From Arenibaculum pallidiluteum (GTDB lineage Bacteria > Pseudomonadota > Alphaproteobacteria > Azospirillales > Azospirillaceae): a stretch of DNA of 64,000 bases. Below, one piece after another: positions 29,381-37,536 of this stretch. The position numbers and the translations under genes were made by a program. Under the pieces are notes generated by a model that was given only the letters and a program-made list of their open reading frames with translations, was not told the origin of the DNA and ran no database searches. The DNA is taken from assembly GCF_017355985.1 (NCBI RefSeq), contig NZ_JAFIQU010000005.1, positions 310,001 to 374,000 of the forward strand. Direction: 5' to 3'. Numbering within the stretch: the first letter of the stretch is position 1; the number at the start of each line of letters is the position of its first letter.

Positions 29381-30346
29381 TCAGGCGGCGTCGCCGACCG
29401 TGTCCCGGTGCAGCGCCAGCACGACCGCGCGCACCTCCGGCGGGACGTCGTCCTCGGCAAACAGGCGCTCGATCTCCTCCAGCAGCACGGAGCCGTCGGA
29501 CGTCCGCTCCATCTCGGACCGGCTCTCCGAGCCGAGAAGCTCGGCGAAGACGCTTGGCCTTGCCTCGGCGCCGGGAGCGATCGGTGCCGCATGGCGGCCC
29601 GTCAGGTCGAAGACGTCACGGTCGTAGCGCAGCGGGCGCTGCCCGAAGCTGTGCGGCTCCTTCGGGTCCCAGGCCCAGGCGGCCGGCACGTGGTCGATCA
29701 TGTCGACGCTCTGGCGCAGGATGTTCCCGGGATTGAACCAGAGGGTGCCGCCCGTGCGGCGCGGCGGCTCCAGACCGTGCATGTGGCCGTTCACGACGAC
29801 GTCGCAGCCGATGATGGGAAAGACGGGCTCCGCCCCGGGATAGGTCCGCCCGATCGCGAGGTCGTGATGCGTGAGCCAGGCGACCGTCTCCGCGTCCGGA
29901 AACAGTCCGGTCACGTCCCGCGGAATCGCATCGCCGTGCGGCGTCGCGCCGAGGCCGACCCGTCGCCCGCCGATGGGGCGCGTGAAGACGGGGCCCGGGG
30001 TTTCGATGGTGCGGACCGCCCCGGCCTCGCGGACCAGGGCCAGCGCGGTGTCATCGCCCAGCCGTGCATCGACCCGGTCGTGGTTTCCGACGAGGCAGAA
30101 AGGCATGTGGCGCGCCGTCCGCAGAATGCGGATCGCGCGCACGATCAGGCCGTGGTCGTCTTCCCGCGGGCGGTCGAAGAGGTCGCCCAGGATGACGGGA
30201 AGCAGATCCTCGGCGCCGGCGAGTGCGATGCACTGGTCGAGCCGGTCCAGGCAGGTGGCGGCGAAGTCGTGGTCCCGCCGGCGGCCCGGCCTGCGCGAGG
30301 ACAGGTGCGGGTCGCCGATGAAGAGGATGCCGGCGGGCTCAGCCAT
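29381..30346 (-). CDS. Mre11/SbcD-like metallophosphoesterase
   Basis: 321-aa calcineurin-like phosphoesterase. All metal motifs are present: FIGDPHL (D12, H14), ILGDLFDR (D55), VGNHDR (N88, H89), WLTHHDL and NGHMHG. The fold matches Mre11/SbcD nucleases, although the protein is short and lacks an obvious long capping domain. The ATG overlaps the stop of the Rad50-like ATPase gene by 8 bases, so the two are translated together, as expected for a Mre11-Rad50 pair. Last gene of the leftward arm. Nuclease activity is inferred from motifs and context. Confidence 0.85.
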   Translation of the reverse strand: MAEPAGILFIGDPHLSSRRPGRRRDHDFAATCLDRLDQCIALAGAEDLLPVILGDLFDRPREDDHGLIVRAIRILRTARHMPFCLVGNHDRVDARLGDDTALALVREAGAVRTIETPGPVFTRPIGGRRVGLGATPHGDAIPRDVTGLFPDAETVAWLTHHDLAIGRTYPGAEPVFPIIGCDVVVNGHMHGLEPPRRTGGTLWFNPGNILRQSVDMIDHVPAAWAWDPKEPHSFGQRPLRYDRDVFDLTGRHAAPIAPGAEARPSVFAELLGSESRSEMERTSDGSVLLEEIERLFAEDDVPPEVRAVVLALHRDTVGDAA

Positions 30347-32231
30347 GGGACGCTCCCAGCAGGTGACCGGCATCGGCGACGGCCCCGCCGCACAGCGGGC
30401 AGCGATTACCCAGGCGGTCGAGCAGCGCGTTCACCGCCGTCTCGGTCCCGGCGATCTCGGCGTCCAGCGCCGCGACCGCAGGCGCTCCGGCGGCGAGCGC
30501 CGCCTCCAGCGACCGCATGGCTGCCAGGGCGTCAGCCAGCGCCGCGGTCGGCGCGGGCAGGGGTGCGTCGGGCAGGGCGGGAAGGGGAGGTGGCGGCGGA
30601 TCGGAGAGAACCCTCCGGAGCGCGGCAAGGCGGGCGGTCGGCTCGACCTGCGGCACGGGACCCAGCGCATCGAGCGGTCGCAGGGCGGCCTCGAGCCGCG
30701 CGACGGCCGAGGCCGTGGTCCGCAGCCGCTCCAGGGCTGCAGCGGCAGGCGCCGTGGCCGCCTGGACTGGCGGCGCCTGCGGCACCGGATCGAGCGCCTC
30801 CACCTCCGCCGAAGCCGCAGCGACATGGCGTTGGGCTTGGCCGATGCCGCCGATGAGCCGCCCCAGCTCCTCGGCCTCCGCCTCGCCGCGGGCAAGCCCG
30901 GCCAGCGCGCCGCGCGCCGCACGCAGTCCAGCCTCGGCACGCTCGAGCGGAACGAAGCCGTCGAGCCGGTCGGCAAGGGCCTGCAGCTCCTCCTCGCCGC
31001 GGCGCACCAGCTCGGTGTCGGCGCGCAGGGCGGACCTGTAGCGCTCCTGCATGGCGTGCAGATGGCCGGATTCGCGCCCCACCGATAGGATCCGCGCACG
31101 CTGGCGGGGCGGCTGGTCCAGGAGGAAGACCGGGCGCTTCTGGTGGCCGAGCTGCACGTCGATCTCGTCCAGCGGCGCGATCCCGAGATCCGCCACGACC
31201 CAGCCGGGAACGTCACGGGCGCCCGGCGTCTCTATCTCGACCGCGCCGCCCGGCCCGATCCGGCGCCATGTCACCTTGGGAGCGCCGCGCCGCCGGCGCT
31301 CCCAGACGATGGTGCGGCGCCCCTCGATCTCCAGCTCGACGCGGGCGGCGGTGGCGCCGTGCCGGATCACCGTATCGGTCGCCGCGCCGTAGGCGCAGGC
31401 GCGCAGGCCCGAGATCACCGCGCTCTTGCCGATGTTGTTGGCACCGACCAGGGCGGTCACGCCGGGGCCGAGCGGGATCCGCGTGTCGCGGTGGCACATG
31501 AATTCCACGAGGCGGATGCTGCGCAGGCCCGGCCCGTCCTCGGGCCAGGTCGGCAGCGGGCCGGCCAGGACGTGCGGTGCGTCCGTCCCATTCCCGGCGA
31601 GCGACACCACCAAGGCCTCCGCCGCGAAGAGGGCGGGATCATGGTGGCTGACCAGCAGGGTCTGCACGCCGACCTCCCGCGCGATGGTCGCGATCACGCG
31701 GCCCAGGGCCGGGACGCGGTCGGGTGCCAGCCAGCAGTCCGGCTCGTCCAGGGCGACGAACCTGCGGCGTCCCGAGCGGACCAGCGCCGCGAAGCGCAGC
31801 CCGGTCGACACGACATTGGTCAGGCTCCCGCCCGATCCTTCAAGGATGCCCTCGCGCCGTCCGCCACGGTCGACCTCCAGGTCGAGGGAGGGGAGGCCGC
31901 GCTCGGTGCCCAGCGTCAGCGCGATGCGGCGGTCGCCCGGAAGCACGTCGTCCAGCAATCCCGTCAGCAGTCTTTCATAGAGACCTACGGACCGCTCATG
32001 CGCGCGCTCCTGCAGCCGCTCCAGCACCTGCTCGACGGGTCCACGCAGGGCAAGGCGCCCCTTGGCCACGCCGACCTCGGACCGAAGGGCCCGGTCGCGG
32101 GCGCCCAGCTCGGCCCGGCGGGCGACCAGGGCCGAGGCCCGGGATTCAACCCCGGCCAGTGCGCGGGCCAGGTCCCATGCGGCGGGGCTCCCGGCCTCGC
32201 GATCGGTGCTGCGTACCGGCAGTCCGCTCAT
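30339..32231 (-). CDS. Circularly permuted Rad50/SbcC-like ABC ATPase
   Basis: 630-aa SMC/Rad50-class ATPase with its parts in permuted order. Residues 18-95 form a short helical arm. A signature-like segment follows (EGSGGSLTNVV, 131-141), then Walker B and D-loop (RFVALDEPDCWLAPD, 157-171) and the H-loop (LLVSHHD, 192-198). Only then comes the first lobe, RLVEFMCHRDT and Walker A GANNIGKS (263-270), with a Q-loop-like VQLGHQKRPVFLLDQ (359-373). A long helical/Pro-Ala arm (395-605) ends in a zinc-hook-like CPLCGG (611-616), 14 residues from the C-terminus. In ordinary Rad50 the order is Walker A, coil, hook, coil, signature, Walker B. One unbroken frame covers the whole. Its ATG overlaps the upstream stop (ATGA), and its 3' end overlaps the phosphoesterase gene. 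Confidence 0.82.
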   Translation of the reverse strand: MSGLPVRSTDREAGSPAAWDLARALAGVESRASALVARRAELGARDRALRSEVGVAKGRLALRGPVEQVLERLQERAHERSVGLYERLLTGLLDDVLPGDRRIALTLGTERGLPSLDLEVDRGGRREGILEGSGGSLTNVVSTGLRFAALVRSGRRRFVALDEPDCWLAPDRVPALGRVIATIAREVGVQTLLVSHHDPALFAAEALVVSLAGNGTDAPHVLAGPLPTWPEDGPGLRSIRLVEFMCHRDTRIPLGPGVTALVGANNIGKSAVISGLRACAYGAATDTVIRHGATAARVELEIEGRRTIVWERRRRGAPKVTWRRIGPGGAVEIETPGARDVPGWVVADLGIAPLDEIDVQLGHQKRPVFLLDQPPRQRARILSVGRESGHLHAMQERYRSALRADTELVRRGEEELQALADRLDGFVPLERAEAGLRAARGALAGLARGEAEAEELGRLIGGIGQAQRHVAAASAEVEALDPVPQAPPVQAATAPAAAALERLRTTASAVARLEAALRPLDALGPVPQVEPTARLAALRRVLSDPPPPPLPALPDAPLPAPTAALADALAAMRSLEAALAAGAPAVAALDAEIAGTETAVNALLDRLGNRCPLCGGAVADAGHLLGASHG

Positions 32232-32575
32232 GCCCGGTCGCGCCGCTCGTCGGGCCGCGCACGCGTGTGCTCCTCGACCTCCGTCAGGGCACGCTCGATC
32301 CCGTCGAGCTGGTCTCGGAACGCGGCGACGGCCTCGGCGTTCCGGCGGCGGCGCTCGTCCAGCAGGGCCTGCAACGCGGCAGGATCGTCCGTTCCGAAGG
32401 CTGCGCGCGCCTCGGCCTTCACTGACTCCAGCTCCTCGGCGCGGCGGGCGAGCTCCAGACGCATCAGCCTCTGGCGTTCCTGGAGCCGCGCATGGCGCCG
32501 CCGCTGCTCCTCCAGCAGCGCGAGGACCCGGTCCTCGGATACGGCTTGGGGCGGTGGCGAGGCTGCGCGTTCCAT
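32228..32575 (-). CDS. Small coiled-coil protein coupled to the Rad50-like gene
   Basis: 115-aa protein, mostly predicted coiled coil (LLEEQRRRHARLQERQRLM, then LDERRRRNAEAVAAFRDQL), rich in Arg, Glu and Ala. No known domain. First gene of the leftward arm and joined to the Rad50-like gene by an ATGA overlap. The fixed stoichiometry this implies suggests a structural partner of the ATPase arm, for instance replacing part of the long Rad50 coil. This is inference. AAGGAAAGGG stands upstream of the start. Confidence 0.7.
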   Translation of the reverse strand: MERAASPPPQAVSEDRVLALLEEQRRRHARLQERQRLMRLELARRAEELESVKAEARAAFGTDDPAALQALLDERRRRNAEAVAAFRDQLDGIERALTEVEEHTRARPDERRDRA

Positions 32576-32708
32576 CGTGTCGAGCCCTTTCCTTCAGGGA
32601 CCGGCATTCCCCTTCTGCGCGGTGGCGGGGCGGCGCCGGCACAACCATATGGGAACAGTCCCGAAATTAACCATGATCCATGAGGCTCCTGGCCGGCAAG
32701 CGGAACCT

Positions 32709-32723
32709 GTTCCCTTTTCGTTC
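32709..32723. promoter_or_regulatory. LexA box (GTTC-N7-GTTC) between the two arms
   Basis: GTTCCCTTTTCGTTC matches the alphaproteobacterial SOS box exactly. It directly abuts the -35 element of the annealing-protein promoter and lies 134 bases upstream of the divergent coiled-coil gene, so one site can control both arms. Confidence 0.7.
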
Positions 32724-32752
32724 TTGTTGGACTGCGTTTTTGCAGGTATAAC
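32724..32752 (+). promoter_or_regulatory. Sigma-70-type promoter of the annealing-protein gene
   Basis: TTGTTG (32724-32729), 17-bp spacer, TATAAC (32747-32752). The spacer contains TGCG-TTTT-TGCA (32733-32744), one base from the TGCG-N4-CGCA palindrome seen at other promoters of the cassette. A further imperfect palindrome, TGCGGGAACATTCCGCA, follows at 32753-32769. Confidence 0.65.
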
Positions 32753-32819
32753 TGCGGGAACATTCCGCAAACGGAAGAATCGAGAGCTGCGGCCATGCGG
32801 GCCGCTTCGAGGAGGAAGC

Positions 32820-33587
32820 GTGGTCAAGTCCGTCAAAGCCCTTTCCGCCGAAGGCGAGCGCGCGGCCGACGCGGCGCCTGCCCAGCCTGCCCTGCAGCAG
32901 GCGGCGGAGAACCTCGGCCTTTGGAACCGCCTGCGCCGCACCGACCCGAAGGCCACGAAGTCCTTCACGCGCTCGGGCGGATTCCGCGGCACGCAGATCG
33001 ATCCCGCCTGGCGGCTGCAGGTCATGACCGAGGTGTTCGGCCCCATTGGCAAGGGCTGGGGCTACGAGCAGCTCGAGTGGACCGTCGTCGAGCGCATGAT
33101 CTTCATCTGCGTGCGCGTCTGGTACCGCGACCCCGAGAGCGGCGAGGTCTGCTACACGGGTCCCCAGTGGGGCGGCACCGAGATCGTGCGCCGCTCGCGC
33201 GACGGCACCGAGCGGCCGGACGACGAGTGCTTCAAGATGTCGATCACGGACGCGGTGGGCAAATGCCTGCAGCAGCTCGGGCTCGGCGCCGACGTCTACA
33301 TGGGCCAGTTCGACGATTCCAAGTACCGCGAGGAGTCCGAGGCCTATTTCAACGCCCGTTCCCTGCCGGAGAACCAGCCGGCCGCGATCGAGGCGTTCGA
33401 GCGCGACGTGCGTGAGAAGCTCGACGCCGTCGAGGACCTCGAGGCTCTGGACGCCCTGTGGCGGTCCGGGATCGGCGCGCGCACGCGCGAGATCGGCGTC
33501 GTCGACAAGGCCGCTCAGCAGCGCATCACGTCCATGTTCTCCCAGAAGAAGGCGGAGCTGCTGCGGGGCGACCGAGAGGCCGCCTGA
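32820..33587 (+). CDS. Rad52-like single-strand annealing protein (putative)
   Basis: 255-aa protein resembling phage-type annealing proteins of the Rad52/Sak group. Seen: KSFTRSGGFRGTQIDPAWRL and MTEVFGPIGKGWGYE (residues 47-83), then the KMSITDAVGKCLQQLGLGAD segment (139-158) followed by VYMGQFDDSKY, the pattern these proteins share around the conserved TDA and LG. Such proteins anneal complementary strands and usually partner a 5'-3' exonuclease; a YqaJ-type exonuclease lies 4.7 kb away in the same cassette. The GTG start is chosen because GAGGAGG stands 6 bases before it. Exact family membership needs a structure-based search. Confidence 0.75.
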   Translation: MVKSVKALSAEGERAADAAPAQPALQQAAENLGLWNRLRRTDPKATKSFTRSGGFRGTQIDPAWRLQVMTEVFGPIGKGWGYEQLEWTVVERMIFICVRVWYRDPESGEVCYTGPQWGGTEIVRRSRDGTERPDDECFKMSITDAVGKCLQQLGLGADVYMGQFDDSKYREESEAYFNARSLPENQPAAIEAFERDVREKLDAVEDLEALDALWRSGIGARTREIGVVDKAAQQRITSMFSQKKAELLRGDREAA

Positions 33588-33630
33588 GCCCGTTCCCCTG
33601 CGCACGTCCAAGGAGCTGCGAGTTCGCATC

Positions 33631-33990
33631 ATGAGTGACGGCGAAGCCTATCCCATCCGGTCACCCAGCGGCCTGTTCACCCGGGCCGCCTGGGAGCGCG
33701 AGGTCCAGGCCAGCCACGGCACCATGCCGCGGTGGTGGAGATCGGCCGAGCTGCGCGAGCGTCAGTTCCTGGCCTGGGTGGTCGCCGAGGCCGTCGGTCT
33801 GATGACGCAGCTCGGGCGTCTCGACACCGCGCGTGCGCCGGTGCTCGGCAGCTCGGTCGAGGAGATCCGCAACGCCCTGGCCGAGGACGCCGCCTGGGCG
33901 CGCGCCGCCGAGGAGGCGCTCCAGGCGGGTCCCGGGCCGGCGCCGTCGGTGCGCCGCTCGGCCCGGGCGGCGGGCCGCTTCGCGGCCTGA
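33631..33990 (+). CDS. Hypothetical protein of the recombination cassette
   Basis: 119-aa protein with no recognised domain. The N-terminal half has several aromatic residues (GLFTRAAWEREVQ, MPRWWRS), the middle is helical (FLAWVVAEAVGLMTQLG), and the end is Ala/Arg-rich and basic. It starts 43 bases after the annealing protein and probably belongs to its operon. AAGGAG lies 15 bases before the ATG, longer than ideal, so the start is moderately certain. Confidence 0.6.
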   Translation: MSDGEAYPIRSPSGLFTRAAWEREVQASHGTMPRWWRSAELRERQFLAWVVAEAVGLMTQLGRLDTARAPVLGSSVEEIRNALAEDAAWARAAEEALQAGPGPAPSVRRSARAAGRFAA

Positions 33991-34020
33991 CAGAAGGAAG
34001 AGGAATTTCGGAGACCCGCC

Positions 34021-34338
34021 ATGACCATCGAAGAACTGCGCTCGCATCTGCGTCGCGTCCATGCCGCCATCGGCGGCGAGGGGCGGTTCTCCTTCACGAT
34101 CGGGATGGAGCCCGGCGAGCCCTGCTACGTGACGCACTGGGTCCGTACGGGGGCGATGGGCTACGAGGACTGCCGCGCCGTCGGCATGGGCACCGTGCCC
34201 GAGTGCCTCGCGGCCCTCGAGCGCTATGCCCTGGGCTACCGTCGGCAGCCCACCGAAACCGAGATCGCGGCCATGCTCGGCCTTGCCGAGCCGCCCGGTC
34301 CCGAGCCCATCGATCCCTACAGGATCGCGGCGGAATGA
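34021..34338 (+). CDS. Hypothetical protein of the recombination cassette
   Basis: 105-aa protein without a known family. It reads as a compact alpha/beta protein (ELRSHLRRVHAAIGG, then FTIGMEPGEPCYVTHWVR and ECLAALERYALGYRRQ). GGAG is present upstream. It is 30 bases after the previous gene and ends convergent with the next minus-strand gene. The even codon use and the ribosome binding site support coding; the function is unknown. Confidence 0.6.
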   Translation: MTIEELRSHLRRVHAAIGGEGRFSFTIGMEPGEPCYVTHWVRTGAMGYEDCRAVGMGTVPECLAALERYALGYRRQPTETEIAAMLGLAEPPGPEPIDPYRIAAE

Positions 34339-34367
34339 GGGAGAGGCAGGCCGTGGCGCGGTTGCTC

Positions 34368-34718
34368 TCAGCCGGTCGGCTGGGCCGCGGCGATCTCCCC
34401 CGCGTCCGCCGGGGTCAGGCCGGCGGCCTCGGCGCGCTCGGCCTTGCGGAACAGCTTCGCAGCCTCGTAAAGCCGGCGGTACTTGCCGACATAGGCGTTC
34501 CGGCAGGCCCGGTGGAAGCGGCCGGAGGCCTGCTCCCAGCTGTCGCCGGGCCGCACCCAACTCGCATAGGTGACGCCCGTGCGCGGATCCGTGCGGAGAT
34601 ACCGTCCCTTGCCGCGCTCGGGGTCCCTGACCCATTGGCCGGGGGCAAGCCGCAGCGCGCCTCGGGCGAGCATCATCCGCACCTGCGGGGTCAGTTCGAT
34701 CATAGGCAGGTAGGCCAT
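34368..34718 (-). CDS. Hypothetical basic protein
   Basis: 116-aa protein, basic and aromatic (QWVRDPERGKGRYLRTDP, YVGKYRRLYEAAKLFRKAE). No known domain; the composition would allow nucleic-acid binding. An internal ATG (MIELTP, 34703) is an alternative start. It sits alone on the minus strand between rightward cassette genes and shares its upstream region, with a palindrome, with the next rightward gene. Confidence 0.55.
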   Translation of the reverse strand: MAYLPMIELTPQVRMMLARGALRLAPGQWVRDPERGKGRYLRTDPRTGVTYASWVRPGDSWEQASGRFHRACRNAYVGKYRRLYEAAKLFRKAERAEAAGLTPADAGEIAAAQPTG

Positions 34719-34774
34719 CGCGTGCCTTCGGCGCGGGCATCCGCCCGGCCGCTCCTTAGTCGTCTTCTGGTGGA

Positions 34775-34790
34775 TTGTTCAGGGGAACAA
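34775..34790. promoter_or_regulatory. Palindrome TTGTTC-AGGG-GAACAA in a divergent region
   Basis: Perfect 6-bp inverted repeat with a 4-base centre between divergent genes at 34718 and 34871. Its right half also starts GAACAAATGGTGATC, one base from a LexA box. Operator function is likely but the protein that reads it is not clear. Confidence 0.5.
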
Positions 34791-34870
34791 ATGGTGATCG
34801 AAGGCTGCTTCTTCAAGTCCGTGCAAGGGTTTGGCGGGCATGGCGCATCTAATTTTGGAGCCCGCATCTG

Positions 34871-35233
34871 ATGGCCGCGAGGACAGGAACGGGCAACCCC
34901 GGCGTCGCTGATCGTGTCGAGCAGGTGCTGGCGCGCGCCGGCGCCAGCCTGCGCCTCTGGATGGTCTTCGAGACGGCCGAGGAGGCTGCCGCGGCACGGA
35001 CGCTGCTGTCGGCCCGCAAGGCTCGGCATGTCGAGGCGCTGTCGCGCACGGCCTGGAAGGCGCGTGAGGACGAGGCCTACGGCCGCCTCGCCGCGCGCGT
35101 GGGCGCCGCGAGCCCCCCGGCAACCCCTTTGGCGGACGGGGCCGCGCCTCGGCCGGCCACCAGCATTCCCGCAGCGGCCAACGCCTCGGCCCCGCCGAAG
35201 CCGGCGCCCCGCCGCCGCGCCGCCCGGGGCTGA
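34871..35233 (+). CDS. Hypothetical protein upstream of recD2
   Basis: 120-aa protein. The N-terminal 75 residues are helical (VADRVEQVLARAGASLRLWM, AAARTLLSARKARHVEAL); the C-terminal 45 are a Pro/Ala linker ending in a basic tail (RRRAARG). No known domain. It ends 29 bases before recD2 and is probably cotranscribed with it. GGAG lies 12 bases before the ATG. Confidence 0.55.
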   Translation: MAARTGTGNPGVADRVEQVLARAGASLRLWMVFETAEEAAAARTLLSARKARHVEALSRTAWKAREDEAYGRLAARVGAASPPATPLADGAAPRPATSIPAAANASAPPKPAPRRRAARG

Positions 35234-35262
35234 CGGGGCGGACAGCCGGAGAGATCCCAGCC

Positions 35263-37536
35263 ATGGACCGCCCGATCCAGACCAGCCTTCCCCTGATCCC
35301 GCCGCGCTTCGGCCCGGCGGGCGCGGCCCATGCCGACGATCGGGACCTGGTCTCGGGGCTGGTGGAGCGCGTCACTTACCACAATGCCGAGACGGGTTTC
35401 TGCGTGCTCCGCGTGAAGCCCGAGGGGATCCGCCGCGTTCTGACCGTGGTCGGCCATGCCTCGGCCGTCGAGGCCGGCGAATGGGTCGAGGCGGCGGGCT
35501 CCTGGGTCCAGGATCCCCGGCACGGCCTGCAGTTCAAGGCCGAGACGCTGAAGGCGGCGCTACCGGGGAGCCTCGAGGGGATCGAGCGTTACCTGGCGTC
35601 CGGCATGGTGCGCGGCGTCGGCCCGGTCCATGCGAAGCGCCTGGTCAAGGCTTTCGGCGACCAGGTCTTCCGCGTGATCGAGGAGGAGCCCGAGCGGCTT
35701 CGCGCCGTACCCGGCATCGGTCCGCAACGGGCCGATGCGATCCTCGCCGCCTGGACCGAGCAGAAGACCGTCCGCGACATCATGGTCTTCCTGCACGGCC
35801 ATGGCATCGGAACCGCGCGGGCGGTCCGCATCTTCCGCGCCTACGGCCCCGACGCGATCCGCCTGATCGTGGAAGATCCCTACCGTCTGGCGCGGGACAT
35901 CCGGGGCTTCGGCTTCACCGGCGCGGATGCGGTGGCCCTGCGACTGGGCGTGCGGCGCACCGCGCTGGTGCGCGTGCGAGCGGGGCTTCTCTTCGCGCTG
36001 GCCCAGGCGACCGAGGAGGCCGGCCAGTGCGGCGTGCCGCGCGACGAGCTGGTGGCGCTGGCCGAGGCCCTGCTGGAGGTCCCCCGCGCCACGGTCGAGC
36101 AGGCGCTCGAGCTGGAGCTGGAGGCCCGCACCGCGGTGCTGGAGCCGGTCGAGGACGTCGACTGCGTGTTCCCCGCCGTCCTGCACCGGGCCGAGCAGCG
36201 CATCGCCGAGAGGCTGCGCCGCCTCGCCCTGGGGCCGCCGCCCTGGCGCATCGCCGACCGCGCCGCCGCCATGGCGCGGGTCGAGGCGGAAACCGGGCTC
36301 GCCCTCGGCCCGGACCAGCGGCGCGCGCTGGACCGTGCCCTCGCGGCCAAGCTGCTGGTGCTCACGGGCGGGCCGGGCGTCGGCAAGACGACGCTGGTCG
36401 ACGCGCTGCTGCGCATTCTGCGGGCCCAGGGCGCGCGGGTCCTGCTGGCCGCGCCGACCGGGCGTGCCGCGCGGCGCCTGACCGAAAGCACCGGCATCGA
36501 AGCATCGACGATCCACCGCCTCCTGGAGGTGGAGCCGACGCTCGGCCATTTCCGGCGCAACGAGGCGCACCAGCTCGAATGCGACCTGCTGGTCGTCGAC
36601 GAGGCCTCGATGATCGACGTGCGCCTGATGAACGCGCTGCTCGCGGCCGTGCCGCGCCGCGCCGCGCTGCTGCTGATCGGGGATGTGGACCAGCTTCCGC
36701 CGGTGGGGCCCGGGCAGGTGCTCGAGGACCTGATCGCCTCGGGGACCCTGCCTGTGGAGCGGCTGATCGAGGTGTTCCGCCAGGCGGCGCAGAGCCTCAT
36801 CACCGTCAATGCCCATCGGATCCGTCAGGGACTGCCGCCCGAGGCGCCGCCCGCGGCACCAGCCGGCGCTTCCGACTTCTACCTGGTCGAGGCCGACGGG
36901 CCGGAGGACGGACTGCGCAAGCTTCTCCAGATCGTGACCGAGCGGATCCCGCGCCGCTTCGGCCTGGATCCCGTGCGGGACGTCCAGGTCCTGTGCCCCA
37001 TGAACCGCGGTCTGCTCGGCGCGCGGCTGCTGAACCTGGAGCTGCAGCGCCGGCTGAACGGGCAGGAGATGGTTCCCCAGCTCCGCCGCTACGGCACCTT
37101 CTTCCGCCTCGGCGACAAGGTCATGCAGGTCGAGAACGACCACGCGCGCGAGGTCTACAACGGGGATCTCGGCCTGGTGACGGCCGTGGACGAGGCCGGC
37201 GGCGCCCTGACCGTCGACTTCGACGGGCGCGAGGTCGTCTACCCCGCGGCCGACCTGGACCGGCTGGTTCTCGCCTATGCCACTACGGTCCACAAGGCTC
37301 AGGGCTCGGAATACCCGGCGGTCGTCGTGCCGCTGACCGCCCAGCACGGCCCCATGCTGCACCGGAACCTGCTGTACACGGCCGTCACCCGCGGCCGGCG
37401 GCTCGTCGTGCTGGTGGGCGAGCGCGGGGCCATTGCGCAGGCCGCCGCGACTTTGCGCGTGGACGGCCGGACCTCGCTCCTGCGCGAGCGCCTGACGGGC
37501 GATCAGACCGCGGCCGCGGCGGCCGCGGCCGAATAG
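35263..37536 (+). CDS. recD2: RecD2-like ATP-dependent DNA helicase
   Basis: 757-aa superfamily 1B helicase of the RecD2 (RecD-like, RecBC-independent) type. Seen: an N-terminal OB-like part with TGFCVLRVKPEG, helix-hairpin-helix repeats (GMVRGVGPVHAKRLVKAFG, RAVPGIGPQRADAIL), Walker A GGPGVGKTT (about residues 369-377), Walker B VVDEASMID (about 444), GDVDQLPPVGPGQVL, and the C-terminal motifs TVHKAQGSEYPAVV and YTAVTRGRRLVVLVG. Length fits the family. RecD2 unwinds 5'-3' and acts in repair and fork processing. Its last 34 bases overlap the convergent repressor gene, both ending in polyalanine. Confidence 0.93.
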   Translation: MDRPIQTSLPLIPPRFGPAGAAHADDRDLVSGLVERVTYHNAETGFCVLRVKPEGIRRVLTVVGHASAVEAGEWVEAAGSWVQDPRHGLQFKAETLKAALPGSLEGIERYLASGMVRGVGPVHAKRLVKAFGDQVFRVIEEEPERLRAVPGIGPQRADAILAAWTEQKTVRDIMVFLHGHGIGTARAVRIFRAYGPDAIRLIVEDPYRLARDIRGFGFTGADAVALRLGVRRTALVRVRAGLLFALAQATEEAGQCGVPRDELVALAEALLEVPRATVEQALELELEARTAVLEPVEDVDCVFPAVLHRAEQRIAERLRRLALGPPPWRIADRAAAMARVEAETGLALGPDQRRALDRALAAKLLVLTGGPGVGKTTLVDALLRILRAQGARVLLAAPTGRAARRLTESTGIEASTIHRLLEVEPTLGHFRRNEAHQLECDLLVVDEASMIDVRLMNALLAAVPRRAALLLIGDVDQLPPVGPGQVLEDLIASGTLPVERLIEVFRQAAQSLITVNAHRIRQGLPPEAPPAAPAGASDFYLVEADGPEDGLRKLLQIVTERIPRRFGLDPVRDVQVLCPMNRGLLGARLLNLELQRRLNGQEMVPQLRRYGTFFRLGDKVMQVENDHAREVYNGDLGLVTAVDEAGGALTVDFDGREVVYPAADLDRLVLAYATTVHKAQGSEYPAVVVPLTAQHGPMLHRNLLYTAVTRGRRLVVLVGERGAIAQAAATLRVDGRTSLLRERLTGDQTAAAAAAAE

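Noticed and set aside
30339-32231. Two separate genes (a Walker B protein and a Walker A protein) instead of one permuted ATPase
   Set aside because: The frame is continuous without a stop, and no ribosome binding site with a start codon is evident between the lobes; a split would also leave each half without its partner motifs.
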